NCBI RefSeq assembly: GCF_024758505.1
Contig: NZ_CP077970.1
Span: 3,968,001 to 4,032,000, forward strand
DNA: 64,000 nucleotides
Reading direction: 5' to 3'
From: Bradyrhizobium arachidis
GTDB taxonomy: Bacteria; Pseudomonadota; Alphaproteobacteria; Rhizobiales; Xanthobacteraceae
In this document: piece by piece, positions 43,971 through 52,748 of the stretch
How positions within the stretch are numbered: position 1 is the first letter of the stretch
Layout: each line of letters begins with the position of its first letter
Position numbers and translations under genes: made by a program
The notes under the pieces: generated by a model
Told to the model about the DNA's origin: nothing
The model's input: only the letters and a program-made list of their open reading frames with translations
Databases searched by the model: none

Positions 43971-46034
43971 CTACCGCCACATCCCCCGCATGCGCGCGCC
44001 GACGTCGATCCTCGGCCCTTGCGCGGCCGTCCGTGCCTGACCGCTTGCCGCTTGCGGCCAGCTCGTTCGCTCGAACAGCGGTACCAGCGCCTCCGGAATG
44101 AAGCGGGTGCGCGAGGCATAGACGTGGCGGTCGCCTTGCGCGGCCTGGCCGTGGGTGAAGAAGCGTTGCGGTACCACCAGGTGCAGATCGTCCTTGGCGC
44201 GCGTCATCGCGACATAGAGCAGGCGGCGCTCCTCCTCGATCTCAGCGCTCGTGCCGGTTCCGAGGTCGGACGGCATGCAGCCGTCGACGACATTGAGCAC
44301 GTAGACCGACTTCCATTCCTGGCCTTTTGCGGAATGGATGGTCGACAGGATCAGGTAGTCTTCGTCGAGCAGGGGAACGCCGGCCTGGTCGCTGGTGGCA
44401 TCAGGCGGGTCGAGCGTCAGCTCGGTCAGGAACTTTTCGCGCGAGACGTAGCCGCCGGCGATCTGCTCGAGCTGCACCAGATCGGCGCGGCGCGTCTCGG
44501 AATCCTCGTGGATGCGATCCAAATGCGGCTCGTACCAGAGCCGCGCGCGATCGAGATCGGCGGGCCATTCGGAATAGCGCAGATTCTCGATTGCTTGGAT
44601 GAACGCCGTCCAGTCGGCACCGGCACGAGGCGGGGCAGGGAGCTGGCAGAGCGCATGGATCGGATTGGCGCTCTCGGCCATCTGGTCGAGCACGCGTTGC
44701 GCGGTCGCCGGTCCCACGCCCGGCAAGAGATGGAGAATGCGAAAGCCGGCGACGCGGTCGCGCGGGTTCTCGACGAAGCGCAGCAGCGCCAGCATGTCCT
44801 TGACGTGGGCGGCGTCGAGAAACTTCAGCCCGCCGAACTTCACGAAGGGGATGTTACGGCGGGTCAGCTCGACTTCGAGCGGCCCGCTATGCGACGAGGT
44901 ACGGAACAGCACCGCCTGGTGTTTCAACAGCGAGCCCTGTTCGCGGTTGGCGAGCACCTGCTCGACGATGTAGCGCGCCTGCTCGGCCTCGTCGCGCAAC
45001 GAGACGAGCTGCGGCTTCTGGGAGGAGGTGCGGTCGGTCCAGAGGTTTTTGGTGAACCGCTCCTTGGACAAGCCGATGACGCCGTTGGCCGCCGACAGAA
45101 CCGGCTGCGTCGAGCGGTAATTGCGGTCGAGCGTGACGATCTCCGCGCGCGGCGAGAATTGTTGCGGGAATTCGAGGATGTTGCGCACGGTCGCCGCGCG
45201 AAACGAATAGATCGACTGCGCGTCGTCGCCGACGACGGTGAGCCCGCGTCCCTCCGGCTTCAGCGCCAGCAGGACCGAGGATTGCAGGCGGTTGGTGTCC
45301 TGATATTCGTCGACCAGCACGTGATCGAAGCGGCTGCCGATCTCCTCGGCAATCAGCGCATCGCTCATCATCTGCGCCCAGTAGAGCAGCAGGTCGTCAT
45401 AATCGAGCACGTGCTGCGCCTGCTTGGCCTCGACATAGCTGGCAAACAAGCCCTTCAGTTCCGCCGCCCAGCCCGAGCACCAGGGATAATGCTGTCCGAG
45501 CACCTTCTCGATCGCCATCTCGGCATTGACGCAGCGGGAATAGATCGAGAGACAAGTGCCCTTGGCGGGAAAGCGGTTTTGCGTTTTCGAAAGGCCGCAT
45601 TCGTGCCGCACCAAATTCATGAGGTCGGCGGAGTCCTCGCGGTCGTGGATGGTGAAGGCGGGATCGATGCCGATCCGCTCGGCGTATTCGCGGAGCAGCC
45701 GTGCGCCGATTCCGTGGAAGGTGCCGGCCCAGGTCAGCGCATCGCGCATCACAGCGGCCTTGTTCTCGCCGAGCACCTTGCGTGCGATGCGCTCGACGCG
45801 GGATGCCATCTCGGCCGCGGCGCGCCGCGAAAAGGTCATGAGCAGGATGCGGCGCGGGTCGGCGCCGGCGACGATCAAATGGGCGACCCGGTGGGCGAGC
45901 GTGTTGGTCTTGCCGGAGCCGGCACCGGCAATGACGAGGAGGGGGCCGCCGACCGTGCCGCCGTCGCCCACGCCATGCTCGACGGCGCGGCGCTGCTCGC
46001 CATTGAGCGTATCCAGATATGTCGCCGCCGCCAC
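43971..46034 (-). CDS. UvrD/Rep-type ATP-dependent DNA helicase
   Basis: A 687-residue superfamily 1A helicase. Motif I (Walker A) AGAGSGKT is at residues 36-43, motif II VDEYQDTN, motif III GDDAQSIYSFR, motif IV-V in LDRNYRSTQPVL and ILSTIHSAKGQEW, and motif VI in VAMTRAKDDLHL. Length is close to UvrD/PcrA (about 720) but lacks their long C-terminal tail. It unwinds 3'-5' DNA in repair or replication restart. Likely an extra helicase rather than the main UvrD. Confidence 0.92.
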   Translation of the reverse strand: MAAATYLDTLNGEQRRAVEHGVGDGGTVGGPLLVIAGAGSGKTNTLAHRVAHLIVAGADPRRILLMTFSRRAAAEMASRVERIARKVLGENKAAVMRDALTWAGTFHGIGARLLREYAERIGIDPAFTIHDREDSADLMNLVRHECGLSKTQNRFPAKGTCLSIYSRCVNAEMAIEKVLGQHYPWCSGWAAELKGLFASYVEAKQAQHVLDYDDLLLYWAQMMSDALIAEEIGSRFDHVLVDEYQDTNRLQSSVLLALKPEGRGLTVVGDDAQSIYSFRAATVRNILEFPQQFSPRAEIVTLDRNYRSTQPVLSAANGVIGLSKERFTKNLWTDRTSSQKPQLVSLRDEAEQARYIVEQVLANREQGSLLKHQAVLFRTSSHSGPLEVELTRRNIPFVKFGGLKFLDAAHVKDMLALLRFVENPRDRVAGFRILHLLPGVGPATAQRVLDQMAESANPIHALCQLPAPPRAGADWTAFIQAIENLRYSEWPADLDRARLWYEPHLDRIHEDSETRRADLVQLEQIAGGYVSREKFLTELTLDPPDATSDQAGVPLLDEDYLILSTIHSAKGQEWKSVYVLNVVDGCMPSDLGTGTSAEIEEERRLLYVAMTRAKDDLHLVVPQRFFTHGQAAQGDRHVYASRTRFIPEALVPLFERTSWPQAASGQARTAAQGPRIDVGARMRGMWR

Positions 46035-46111
46035 GAATCGCCCCCCTGAGAGTGGGCCAGAATCGGCGATATCAGGCCAATCTGCAATCCGGCTGGACGC
46101 CGGGCGGGGGG

Positions 46112-46270
46112 ATGGCGCAACGAATTCATGGCCGCGCTCTTCCGCTGCTGGTGTTCGTGCCAGGCACGGCGGTAGCGGCGGTCGCGCCGCAATACGCGCC
46201 CTATCTGTGGTTCCTGGCTTTTGGCGGGCTTTTGATTCAGCGCATTGTCACGTCGGGACCGGCGAAGTAG
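46112..46270 (+). CDS. Small membrane protein, unknown
   Basis: A 52-residue candidate starting at ATG 46112 after GGGCGGGGGG. It has two hydrophobic segments (ALPLLVFVPGTAVAAVA, LWFLAFGGLLIQRIV). The helicase gene is divergent. No family recognised. Confidence 0.4.
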   Translation: MAQRIHGRALPLLVFVPGTAVAAVAPQYAPYLWFLAFGGLLIQRIVTSGPAK

Positions 46271-46279
46271 CGCCGTCCG

Positions 46280-46666
46280 TCATTTTTCGGCCGGTGTCGC
46301 GCCAAACCCGTCGGCCGGCACGAAAAGCTTAACCGGGCGGATTTCGTAGACCGCAGTCGGATTGACCTGACGCAGCCTCCGCACCGCGGCGATCACTTCA
46401 TCTTCCGTGTCGAATTCCAGAAGATGGAAGCCCAGAAGCTGCTCCTTGGTCTCGGCAAACGGGCCGTCCAGCACCATGCCCGCGCCGGGGCCGCGCACGG
46501 TGCGGGCCTTTTTGGTGTCATCCAGACGCGCGGCCGGCCCAAGATGTCCGCTTGCTCTCAGGGGCGCCTGAACCTCGATGACTTTGGCGACGACCGCGGC
46601 GTCCTCTTCCGGCGTCCAGGACAAAAGCTCGCTTTCCACGTGATAGGCCAGAATGGCGTAGAGCAT
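46280..46666 (-). CDS. YciI-family (DGPF domain) protein
   Basis: A 128-residue YCII-related protein. The signature DGPFAETKEQLLGFHLLE is clear, with a His and Asp pair at the proposed active site; the C-terminal EIRPVKLF completes the fold. GAGGTAACG precedes ATG 46666; the frame is open further upstream but not family-like. Members are often encoded beside ECF sigma factors and regulate or detoxify; none is seen here. Confidence 0.87.
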   Translation of the reverse strand: MLYAILAYHVESELLSWTPEEDAAVVAKVIEVQAPLRASGHLGPAARLDDTKKARTVRGPGAGMVLDGPFAETKEQLLGFHLLEFDTEDEVIAAVRRLRQVNPTAVYEIRPVKLFVPADGFGATPAEK

Positions 46667-46881
46667 CGTTACCTCGTCTGTTTTTTGCGCATCCGCGCGC
46701 ACTGAGGACGTATCACGCAGGCCGTCCCCGACAACCCGCGGACACGAAATATTGCGTCGTTGTGCCGTGACGAAACAATCCTGAAACCCGATTGTCTGCC
46801 GCGTGTGTGAACGCGACGCACAACCGTCGCGACTGATAGCCACTGAGAACGCTGCACAAAGCAGCGGCAGCGGAGGCGGCA

Positions 46882-47067
46882 ATGTCAGGTCGAAGCATCA
46901 AGATCATCTGTGACGCACGGCGATCGGCGCAATCCGATTCGGGCGATCTGCACGACCAGAGCGGCCACCATCGCTACTATGGCAGCTCGGCCTCGAACGG
47001 CGGCGAGCAGATCGTCGAGAGCCGGCGGGGCAAGCGGCCGCGGTCGCTCAACGTGTGCGGCTTCTGA
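46882..47067 (+). CDS. Possible small protein, unknown
   Basis: A 61-residue reading frame from ATG 46882 after GCGGAGGCGGC. Polar composition with no recognised domain; divergent from the YciI gene. Only the ribosome site supports it. Confidence 0.25.
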   Translation: MSGRSIKIICDARRSAQSDSGDLHDQSGHHRYYGSSASNGGEQIVESRRGKRPRSLNVCGF

Positions 47068-47097
47068 TTGCGCCGCCGCTGAGAGAGCTCGCTCGAC

Positions 47098-47313
47098 ATG
47101 ACCCTTTCGACCGTGCTGATTGCTGCAATTCCCTTCGTTCTATCTCTTGCAAGCAGGACCAACCAGGCAATCGCGCCCTGCGCGGTGACCAGCGTGTTCA
47201 CGCTGCTTTTGAGTGCCGACTTCGAGCGCGCCGCACTGGCCTGGTTCATCGGCATGCTGATTGCGATCGTGGCGATCCGCGAGCGGCTTCGCCTGATCTC
47301 GTTCTGGCCCTAG
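47098..47313 (+). CDS. Small hydrophobic protein, unknown
   Basis: A 71-residue candidate with two hydrophobic segments (LIAAIPFVLSLASR and LAWFIGMLIAIVAIRERL). No strong ribosome site and no known family; plausible membrane protein. Confidence 0.35.
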   Translation: MTLSTVLIAAIPFVLSLASRTNQAIAPCAVTSVFTLLLSADFERAALAWFIGMLIAIVAIRERLRLISFWP

Positions 47314-47368
47314 AGACGCAAACAAGAATCTGGAGCCCCGTTCCGATACCATCGGAACGGAAAAGGCT

Positions 47369-48085
47369 CTAGCGATCGCCCAGCACCTGATTGACCAGTG
47401 ATGCCCGCAGTTGCGCCAGTTCGCCGCTGGCCTCCATGTCCGCGATCGCCTTGCCGACCTTCGGGACGAGATCGCGGTGCCGCTCGTGCAAATAATGATG
47501 GATGTAGATGCGCTGCAATGGCGGGGAGAGCGGATAGATGCGGGCCTCCAGATTGAGCTTCCGCACCGCGACCAGCCCGCTGAACAGATCGGTCACGATC
47601 AGGTCGAAGCGGTCGGCATCGAGCATCTGGATCATATTCTCCAGGCTCGTTGTCGCGGTGACGCGGCTCATGCCCCGCGTGCCGGCCTCCGACGAACCGA
47701 CGCCGCGCACGATGCCGATGCTGTAGTCCTTGATCGAATCCCAGCCGGCGACGTCGAAGCGAAGCCTGGTGGTGAAGACCGAGGGTTCGATAAAGTTGAT
47801 CGGTGGCGAGATCTGCACCAGCGTCGGATAGTCTTTTGAGAGGTTGGCGATTCTCTGGATCTCGCCGTCGAGCTCGCCGGCGCTCGAGAGCGCGAGTGCG
47901 CGCTTGCCGGGGACGTCCTCGAATTCGAGCTTGATGTTCAGACGCGCGTAGACCTCCCGCAGCATTTCGCCGCCGACATATTGATCCGGGATGTCGGCGA
48001 TTCGCGCGAGCCGGATCACCGATTGGGCCTGCGTCGGGCTACCTTGAAGCAGCAGCAGCGTCCCGATTAGAAATGTTCGCCACAT
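47369..48085 (-). CDS. Periplasmic solute-binding protein (amino-acid-type, SBP_bac_3)
   Basis: A 238-residue secreted protein with a signal peptide (TFLIGTLLLLQGSPTQA) cut before QSVIRL. The type-2 periplasmic fold has VYARLNIKLEFEDVPGKRALA, a middle GIVRGVGSS and the C-terminal lobe with KVGKAIADMEASGELAQL. GGAGACGCG precedes ATG 48085. No permease or ATPase genes are next to it, so it is an orphan receptor. It is divergent from a hybrid sensor kinase at 48413, and it could be the kinase's ligand receptor (inference). Confidence 0.83.
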   Translation of the reverse strand: MWRTFLIGTLLLLQGSPTQAQSVIRLARIADIPDQYVGGEMLREVYARLNIKLEFEDVPGKRALALSSAGELDGEIQRIANLSKDYPTLVQISPPINFIEPSVFTTRLRFDVAGWDSIKDYSIGIVRGVGSSEAGTRGMSRVTATTSLENMIQMLDADRFDLIVTDLFSGLVAVRKLNLEARIYPLSPPLQRIYIHHYLHERHRDLVPKVGKAIADMEASGELAQLRASLVNQVLGDR

Positions 48086-48412
48086 CACGCGTCTCCTTGT
48101 CCGTCCATTGCTACCGCTGGATTGAGGGATCAACGCGATCTACCGGAAGGTGGTCCCTTTCCGGGACCGCCTTCAGCCCGCCGCAGCGGGCGGCTCCGAA
48201 CTTTCACCGATGTCAATTTAGCACGCCCGGTGCTAGTTTGTGACGGCTTCCTGCCGCTGGGCGGAACATTTGACCCCCGACGAGCCAATTGCACAGGGAC
48301 CGGCAGGGAGGCTATGCGAGCAGGTCTTGAAGGAGTGGGCCGAATGTTGGCTTGCTAGAGGCTGCGTGGGGCTGGCCTCGGCAGGGATGCCGCCATCACG
48401 GGGGAGCGGTGC
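48086..48412. other. Intergenic region between divergent genes
   Basis: About 325 bases. Contains the small hairpins 48149-48171 and 48219-48235 (TAGCAC-GCCCG-GTGCTA). No gene seen; it should contain both divergent promoters. Confidence 0.45.
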
Positions 48413-50818
48413 ATGGGCAGTGGAGGAGAGAACGACCTCGGCCGCAAGCGCGTCGTTGCGCCGGCGGCGTCGAAGGACGAGTTGAGCGGTATCGGAGCGC
48501 CGATCGTGCAGCCGCTTCTCACTGCGCGTTTGTCCCGAGTTTTCAACTGGCTTGGCGGCGGCATCGGCCCGCGCCTTTTGGCCGCGGTGCTCTTGTTCAG
48601 CTCGCTCGTGACGCTGACCCTGACAGCGTTGCAGCTCTATCTGGACTATAATCGCGAGGTGAACGTCATCGAGACGCGCCTCGACGAAATCGGCCGAAGC
48701 TATCTCGGCAGTCTCGGCGAAAGCCTGTGGAGCCTCGATCAGAATCAGCTCAAGCTCCAGCTCAACGGCATCTTGCGCCTGCCCGATATTAGCGCCGTCG
48801 AGATTCGCGAGATCGCCGACCGTCCCAATCCCATCCGCATCGCGGTCGGCGAATCCGCGACTCGCTCGGCGCTCGAACGGGACTATCCGCTCACCTATGT
48901 CGTGGCCGGGACCAGTCGGCAGATCGGCGTGCTCCAGGTGCGGGCAACGCTGACGGAGGTGTATCGGCAACTCGTCAACCGGGGGCTGGTGATCCTGGCC
49001 AGTCAGGCGGCAAAAACCTTCCTGGTCTCGTTCTTCATCATATACATGTTCTACCTGCTGGTGACCCGGCATCTCGTCGCCATCGCCGGCTTTGTCAGCA
49101 AATACAATTTGGTGCGGCCGCCGCCGCCGCTTCAGCTCGACCGCCGGCCGCCGCGCAATCCGGACGAGCTCGACAAGATGATCGATGCGTTCAACGCCAT
49201 GTGCGCGAGCCTGCAGCGCGCCTATGGCGATCTGCGCCAGGCCAACACCCAGCTCGAACGCGACCTCGTGATCCGGCAGCGCGCCGAGGAGGACGCGCGG
49301 CAAAGCGAACAGCGTTTTCGCGACTATGCCGAGACCGCGTCCGACTGGTTCTGGGAGACCGGGCCCGACCACGTGTTCACCTATATCTCGGACCGCGCAA
49401 ACGCCTTCGGCATCGGCGGCAACTACGTGATCGGCAGACGCCGTGGCGACACCGCGGCCGACCGTGACAGCGAGCCGCAGAAATGGCTCGACCATATGGC
49501 CTTGCTTGATAGGCACGAGCCGTTCCGGAAGTTCGAGTACCGTGGCCGCGACGCCGCAGGACGCATCCGTCATGTCAGCGTCAACGGCCAGCCGGTCTTC
49601 GCGGATGACGGCCGCTTCCTCGGCTATCGCGGATCGGCCACCGACCTCACCGAGCAGCACGAGACCGAGGAGCGGCTACGACAGGCGCAAAAGATGGACG
49701 CTATCGGGCAGCTCACCGGCGGCGTCGCGCACGACTTCAACAACGTGCTCACAGTCATCACCGGCACGATCGAGATCCTCCAGGAGGGGCTCGCCGACAA
49801 GCCGCAGCTTGCCGCGATCGCCCAGCTCATCGACGATGCGGCGACGCGCGGCGCCGAGATCACCTCGCAGCTCCTGACCTTTGCCCGCCGCCAGCCGCTC
49901 GATCCCCGCGAGATCGACGTCAACGGTCTCGTGCGCGAGACGGCGCGGCTGCTCAAGCCGATCCTCGGCGAGCACATCAACATCGAGACGGCGCTCGCTG
50001 AGGACGCGTGGTGCGCGATGGCCGATCCCTCGCAGCTCTCCTCGGCAATCGTCAATCTGGCCGTCAACGCACGCGATGCGATGCCGGGCGGCGGCAAGCT
50101 GAGGCTGGAGACCGGCAATCTGGCGTTCGCGTCGATCGCGGACTCCGGCGACGGCGAGGTTCGGCCGGGCGAATTCGTGATGGTCGCCGTCACCGATACC
50201 GGCCATGGCATCCCCGCCGAGATCCGCGACCGCGTGTTCGAGCCGTTCTTCACCACCAAGGGGATCGGGCACGGCACGGGGCTCGGCCTCAGCATGGTCT
50301 TCGGCTTTGCCAAGCAGACCGGCGGCACCGTCACGATCGAGAGCGAGGAAGGCCGCGGCACGGTGGTAAGACTGTTTCTGCCGCGTTCGGTGGGACAGGC
50401 GGCGGTGCGCGCCGAGCCGCTGCAGGCGCCCGGTCCGTCGCGCGGACACGAGACCATCCTCGTGGTCGAGGACGACCCGCTGGTGCAGGGCTATGTGATC
50501 GCCCAGCTCGGCAGCCTCGGCTACCGCACGCTGGTCGCCGGCGACGGCGCGGCCGCGCTCGCGTTCGTCGATCAGGGCGCCAAGTTCGATCTCCTGTTCA
50601 CCGACATGATCATGCCGGGCGGCATGAATGGAAAGGAACTGGCGGATACGATCCGGGCGCGCCGCACCGGCGTGAAAGTGCTGTTCACCTCGGGCTACAC
50701 CGACAACACCCTCATGCATGAGGGCCACCTCGATCCCGGCGTGGCGCTGCTTCAAAAGCCCTACCGGAAGATGGAGCTGTCGCAGAAGCTCCGCGAGGTG
50801 CTGGGCGGGCCCGGCTAA
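48413..50818 (+). CDS. Hybrid sensor histidine kinase
   Basis: An 801-residue membrane-bound two-component sensor. TM1 is near residues 50-75 (LLAAVLLFSSLVTLTLTALQ), a periplasmic domain follows, TM2 near 200-220 (AAKTFLVSFFIIYMFYLLV), then a PAS domain (about 295-415), a HisKA domain with phospho-His440 in GGVAHDFNNVLT, an ATPase domain (NLAVNARDAM, DTGHGIP, FFTTKGIGHGTGLGLS) and a C-terminal receiver with Asp731 in LFTDMIMPGG and the conserved Lys in LLQKPY. It starts at ATG 48413. No separate response regulator is adjacent. The orphan solute-binding protein next door is a possible partner. Confidence 0.92.
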   Translation: MGSGGENDLGRKRVVAPAASKDELSGIGAPIVQPLLTARLSRVFNWLGGGIGPRLLAAVLLFSSLVTLTLTALQLYLDYNREVNVIETRLDEIGRSYLGSLGESLWSLDQNQLKLQLNGILRLPDISAVEIREIADRPNPIRIAVGESATRSALERDYPLTYVVAGTSRQIGVLQVRATLTEVYRQLVNRGLVILASQAAKTFLVSFFIIYMFYLLVTRHLVAIAGFVSKYNLVRPPPPLQLDRRPPRNPDELDKMIDAFNAMCASLQRAYGDLRQANTQLERDLVIRQRAEEDARQSEQRFRDYAETASDWFWETGPDHVFTYISDRANAFGIGGNYVIGRRRGDTAADRDSEPQKWLDHMALLDRHEPFRKFEYRGRDAAGRIRHVSVNGQPVFADDGRFLGYRGSATDLTEQHETEERLRQAQKMDAIGQLTGGVAHDFNNVLTVITGTIEILQEGLADKPQLAAIAQLIDDAATRGAEITSQLLTFARRQPLDPREIDVNGLVRETARLLKPILGEHINIETALAEDAWCAMADPSQLSSAIVNLAVNARDAMPGGGKLRLETGNLAFASIADSGDGEVRPGEFVMVAVTDTGHGIPAEIRDRVFEPFFTTKGIGHGTGLGLSMVFGFAKQTGGTVTIESEEGRGTVVRLFLPRSVGQAAVRAEPLQAPGPSRGHETILVVEDDPLVQGYVIAQLGSLGYRTLVAGDGAAALAFVDQGAKFDLLFTDMIMPGGMNGKELADTIRARRTGVKVLFTSGYTDNTLMHEGHLDPGVALLQKPYRKMELSQKLREVLGGPG

Positions 50819-50888
50819 AGCGTTTTTCGAGCGAAGTGGACGCCGGTTCGCATAAAGAAAACGCGTCAGAACTAGATCTAGATCGTCC

Positions 50889-50925
50889 AAAAGAAAAGGC
50901 GCGGCGGGAGTGACCCCGTCGCGCC
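50889..50925 (-). terminator. Terminator of the rreB small mRNA
   Basis: On the minus strand GGCGCG-a-CGGG, loop GTCACT, CCCG-c-CGCGCC is followed by TTTTCTTTT (50897-50889). It ends a transcript of about 165-175 nt. Confidence 0.85.
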
Positions 50926-50989
50926 CGATTTCTTGTCTCGCTGGTCCAGGGCTGAGAGCGCCCCGATGCCAGGCTCTCATGCGAGAAGC

Positions 50990-51034
50990 TTAGCGGGCGA
51001 TCCCAGCGAGGTGACAGCGCTTGAGATAAGACAC
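50990..51034 (-). CDS. rreB: rreB, 14-codon small mRNA product with extended Shine-Dalgarno
   Basis: The minus strand has GTG 51034 followed by 14 codons, VSYLKRCHLAGIAR, and TAA at 50990-50992. The gene has its own promoter (-35 51093-51098, -10 51070-51075) and terminator (50889-50925), which give a roughly 165-175 nt transcript. Its ribosome site is the 17-nt GAAAGGAGGTGATCCAG, fully complementary to the 16S 3' end and overlapping the start codon's G. A small mRNA of about 165 nt encoding 14 residues with a 17-nt site was described in Bradyrhizobium and named rreB. Translation was reported as weak and the long site was suggested to slow it. Its cellular role is unknown. Confidence 0.9.
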   Translation of the reverse strand: MSYLKRCHLAGIAR

Positions 51035-51050
51035 TGGATCACCTCCTTTC
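51034..51050 (-). promoter_or_regulatory. Extended 17-nt ribosome binding site of rreB
   Basis: GAAAGGAGGTGATCCAG on the minus strand complements the alphaproteobacterial 16S 3' end (CTGGATCACCTCCTTTC). AGGAGG is seven bases from the GTG. This is far longer than a normal site. Confidence 0.9.
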
Positions 51051-51069
51051 GTTGGTTTCGGGAGACTTT

Positions 51070-51098
51070 AATATAGGGCGCAGCCGCGCCGGTGTTAA
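51070..51098 (-). promoter_or_regulatory. Promoter of rreB
   Basis: On the minus strand, TTAACA (51098-51093) and TATATT (51075-51070) are spaced by 17 bases. The predicted transcription start is near 51063. Confidence 0.8.
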
Positions 51099-51208
51099 GG
51101 CCGCAATCGCAAGGGTTTAGGGCCGGAACCGGGACTGTTGCCAAGTTGCCTGTCAAGTTGCGTCGGCGGTTGAGGCGGCCGTCCTGCCGTGTTAGGTGAT
51201 CCCAAGAT

Positions 51209-51282
51209 GCGGGTGTAGCTCAATGGTAGAGCAGCAGCCTTCCAAGCTGAATACGAGGGTTCGATTCCCTTCACCCGCTCCA
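51209..51282 (+). tRNA. tRNA-Gly(TCC), integration target
   Basis: Acceptor GCGGGTG/CACCCGC, D-arm GCTC-AATGGTA-GAGC, anticodon loop CTTCCAA (TCC), T-arm GAGGG-TTCGATT-CCCTT, discriminator T and encoded CCA to 51282. Its 3' half is copied at 54722 and 55921. Confidence 0.95.
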
Positions 51283-51284
51283 AT
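51237..51284 (+). repeat. Attachment-site copy 1 (inside tRNA-Gly)
   Basis: The 48 bases from GCCTTCCAAG to CGCTCCAAT are identical to 55921-55968, and from CTTCCAAG onward to 54722-54768. This is the functional tRNA copy, i.e. the attL side. Confidence 0.85.
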
Positions 51285-51592
51285 GATTTCAATGCCTTAA
51301 ACTGGCAACGTATTCTACTTCCGACAAGGCTAGGCTGAACACTTCCGACAAAGTCTTCTCGCTCTGTTCACAGCGGCGCTGCTGATAGAGCAGTCGCTGT
51401 TGGTTCAAACCCGTGGCCACGCGCCTCAAGCTACACGATCAGAAGAATCTTCTGGTCGAGGGCAGGGGGAGGGAAAAATTCGCGGAAAGCATGCTTATGC
51501 AAATGAAGCATCGTGCCGATCATTCCGGCCGCGATGTAGCCTCGTTGCTCCGATAATCTAGGCCGTCACCAGGATCGATGGAGGTCGATATA
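51283..51592. other. Region after attachment copy 1, eroded integrase tail
   Basis: No intact gene. TTCCGACAAG and TTCCGACAAA (51320-51357 region) resemble the bases after copy 3 (55998-56033), suggesting both once followed the same type of integrase C-terminus. Confidence 0.4.
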
Positions 51593-51823
51593 ATGTCTCA
51601 CAGAGCAAAGGAGGTAATGGGGACATCAGTACCGGACCGCTGGATGGCGGAGATCACCTATTTGGATGGCAGACCACAACAGACGACTGAGTTCGAGGAA
51701 TTGGAGGACCTCGACGAGATTGTGGAGAGGGGACCCGACTGGAATACGATCGACAAGATCGTCATCACTCTTAATCGCCCGGAGGCACCTAGCGAGCTCT
51801 TTAAGGAGCTGTTCGGAAAGTAA
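51593..51823 (+). CDS. Small acidic protein of unknown function
   Basis: A 76-residue protein starting at ATG 51593 with GGAGG nine bases upstream. Contains a strongly acidic stretch (EFEELEDLDEIVERGPDW) and ends in ITLNRPEAPSELFKELFGK. No known domain; it lies inside the first tRNA-Gly-bounded segment. Confidence 0.55.
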   Translation: MSHRAKEVMGTSVPDRWMAEITYLDGRPQQTTEFEELEDLDEIVERGPDWNTIDKIVITLNRPEAPSELFKELFGK

Positions 51824-52008
51824 CGCGCAGCGTTCGGTGCGCCACCCCAACAGCCGACGTCCGCGCCTGAGGGCGTGACCCTCCGGCAAGGTGTGGTCGG
51901 GTTGTCTTGGGTCCTTTAGGCCCCCGGGCACGCGGGGTACGCGCCATCGCAGGCCCTCAGCGCATTTGCATTTTTCGATTTCCGGCTTTCCTATGCTGAA
52001 ATTCCGCT

Positions 52009-52284
52009 TTGAAAGATTTCACCAAGATGCGGCGCGTTCCTCTGGTCGAAGCGATAATGGAAGGCTGGTCGAGGCTCGATGCCGGGCAGCGCGAGAGGTT
52101 TTTTCAGGCGTTCCTGGCGGCGGCGCTGCGGCTCGATCAGCTCGCTCTGCGCGCGTGGCTTCGACGTCGGCTCAAGAACCCACCGCTCGCCGCTCCGATC
52201 GATCTGGCCCGCTTGATAGGGGGCATCGACATTGCCCTTGTCCTGAGGGCGGCGGGCGAAGCTGATCCCGCCGCCGACCGGTGA
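52009..52284 (+). CDS. Possible small protein, unknown
   Basis: A 91-residue frame from TTG 52009, or 85 residues from ATG 52027. Helical, Arg- and Ala-rich, no recognised motif. No clear ribosome site; low support. Confidence 0.3.
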   Translation: MKDFTKMRRVPLVEAIMEGWSRLDAGQRERFFQAFLAAALRLDQLALRAWLRRRLKNPPLAAPIDLARLIGGIDIALVLRAAGEADPAADR

Positions 52285-52469
52285 TGATCCCTACGAGGAC
52301 GAAGCCTACCGGTTGTGGGCGATCAAGCAGCAGGGTAAGTGACCGAGACATTATCGTCCGTCGTCCTGCCAAAGCCCCCCTTTAACGACAGCACTGATGA
52401 CCCGAAGCGGGTCACTTCCGCAGCGTTTGTCTGCTGCTGATCCAAACAACGATACGCTCGGCGAGCGGC

Positions 52470-52748
52470 TTAGGCTGGACGTCGAAGAGAACTTCCATAA
52501 TGCTTGAAGAAGTTATCAAGCTTCACTGGTTCGCCGGTATCTCGCCAGAACAGTTTTTTACCAAGGCTGGCCGCCACCGCGAGGCGGTGGTGGCCGCCGA
52601 TTAGAGTATGGTCATCGGATGCTGTGGCGATGATCTCGCCGTCTTCGTCCACGATTTTCATGTGCTGCCTCCAATCCAGCGCGCGGTCAGCGCCGCGATG
52701 GTGCGCAATCCATCTAAACCTCGTGCCGGTCCCGGCGTTCCAATCCAT
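52470..52748 (-). CDS. Hypothetical protein in the tRNA-Gly island
   Basis: A 92-residue candidate from ATG 52748 (frame open to 52844). Motif IVDEDGEIIATASDDHTLIG is coding-like. No known family; no clear ribosome site. Confidence 0.4.
   Translation of the reverse strand: MDWNAGTGTRFRWIAHHRGADRALDWRQHMKIVDEDGEIIATASDDHTLIGGHHRLAVAASLGKKLFWRDTGEPVKLDNFFKHYGSSLRRPA

Noticed and set aside
44019..46049. A 676-residue open frame antisense to the helicase gene
   Set aside because: High G+C makes long antisense frames; the minus-strand frame has complete SF1 helicase motifs and the plus-strand one has none.
48149..48171. Hairpin GGTGGTCCC/GGGACCGCC upstream of the sensor kinase
   Set aside because: It has no T-run on either strand and no further structure suggesting a riboswitch; probably chance in GC-rich DNA.
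51034..51050. A stretch identical to the 3' end of 16S rRNA (CTGGATCACCTCCTTTC) on the plus strand
   Set aside because: It looks like an rRNA fragment, but the flanks are not rRNA. The minus strand shows it to be the extended ribosome site of rreB with its own promoter, frame and terminator.
51095..51292. Minus-strand reading frames over tRNA-Gly and its copies, ending in sequence such as LERVKGIEPSYSAWK
   Set aside because: These are antisense readings of the tRNA-Gly 3' half and recur at every copy; they are well-known artefact proteins, not genes.
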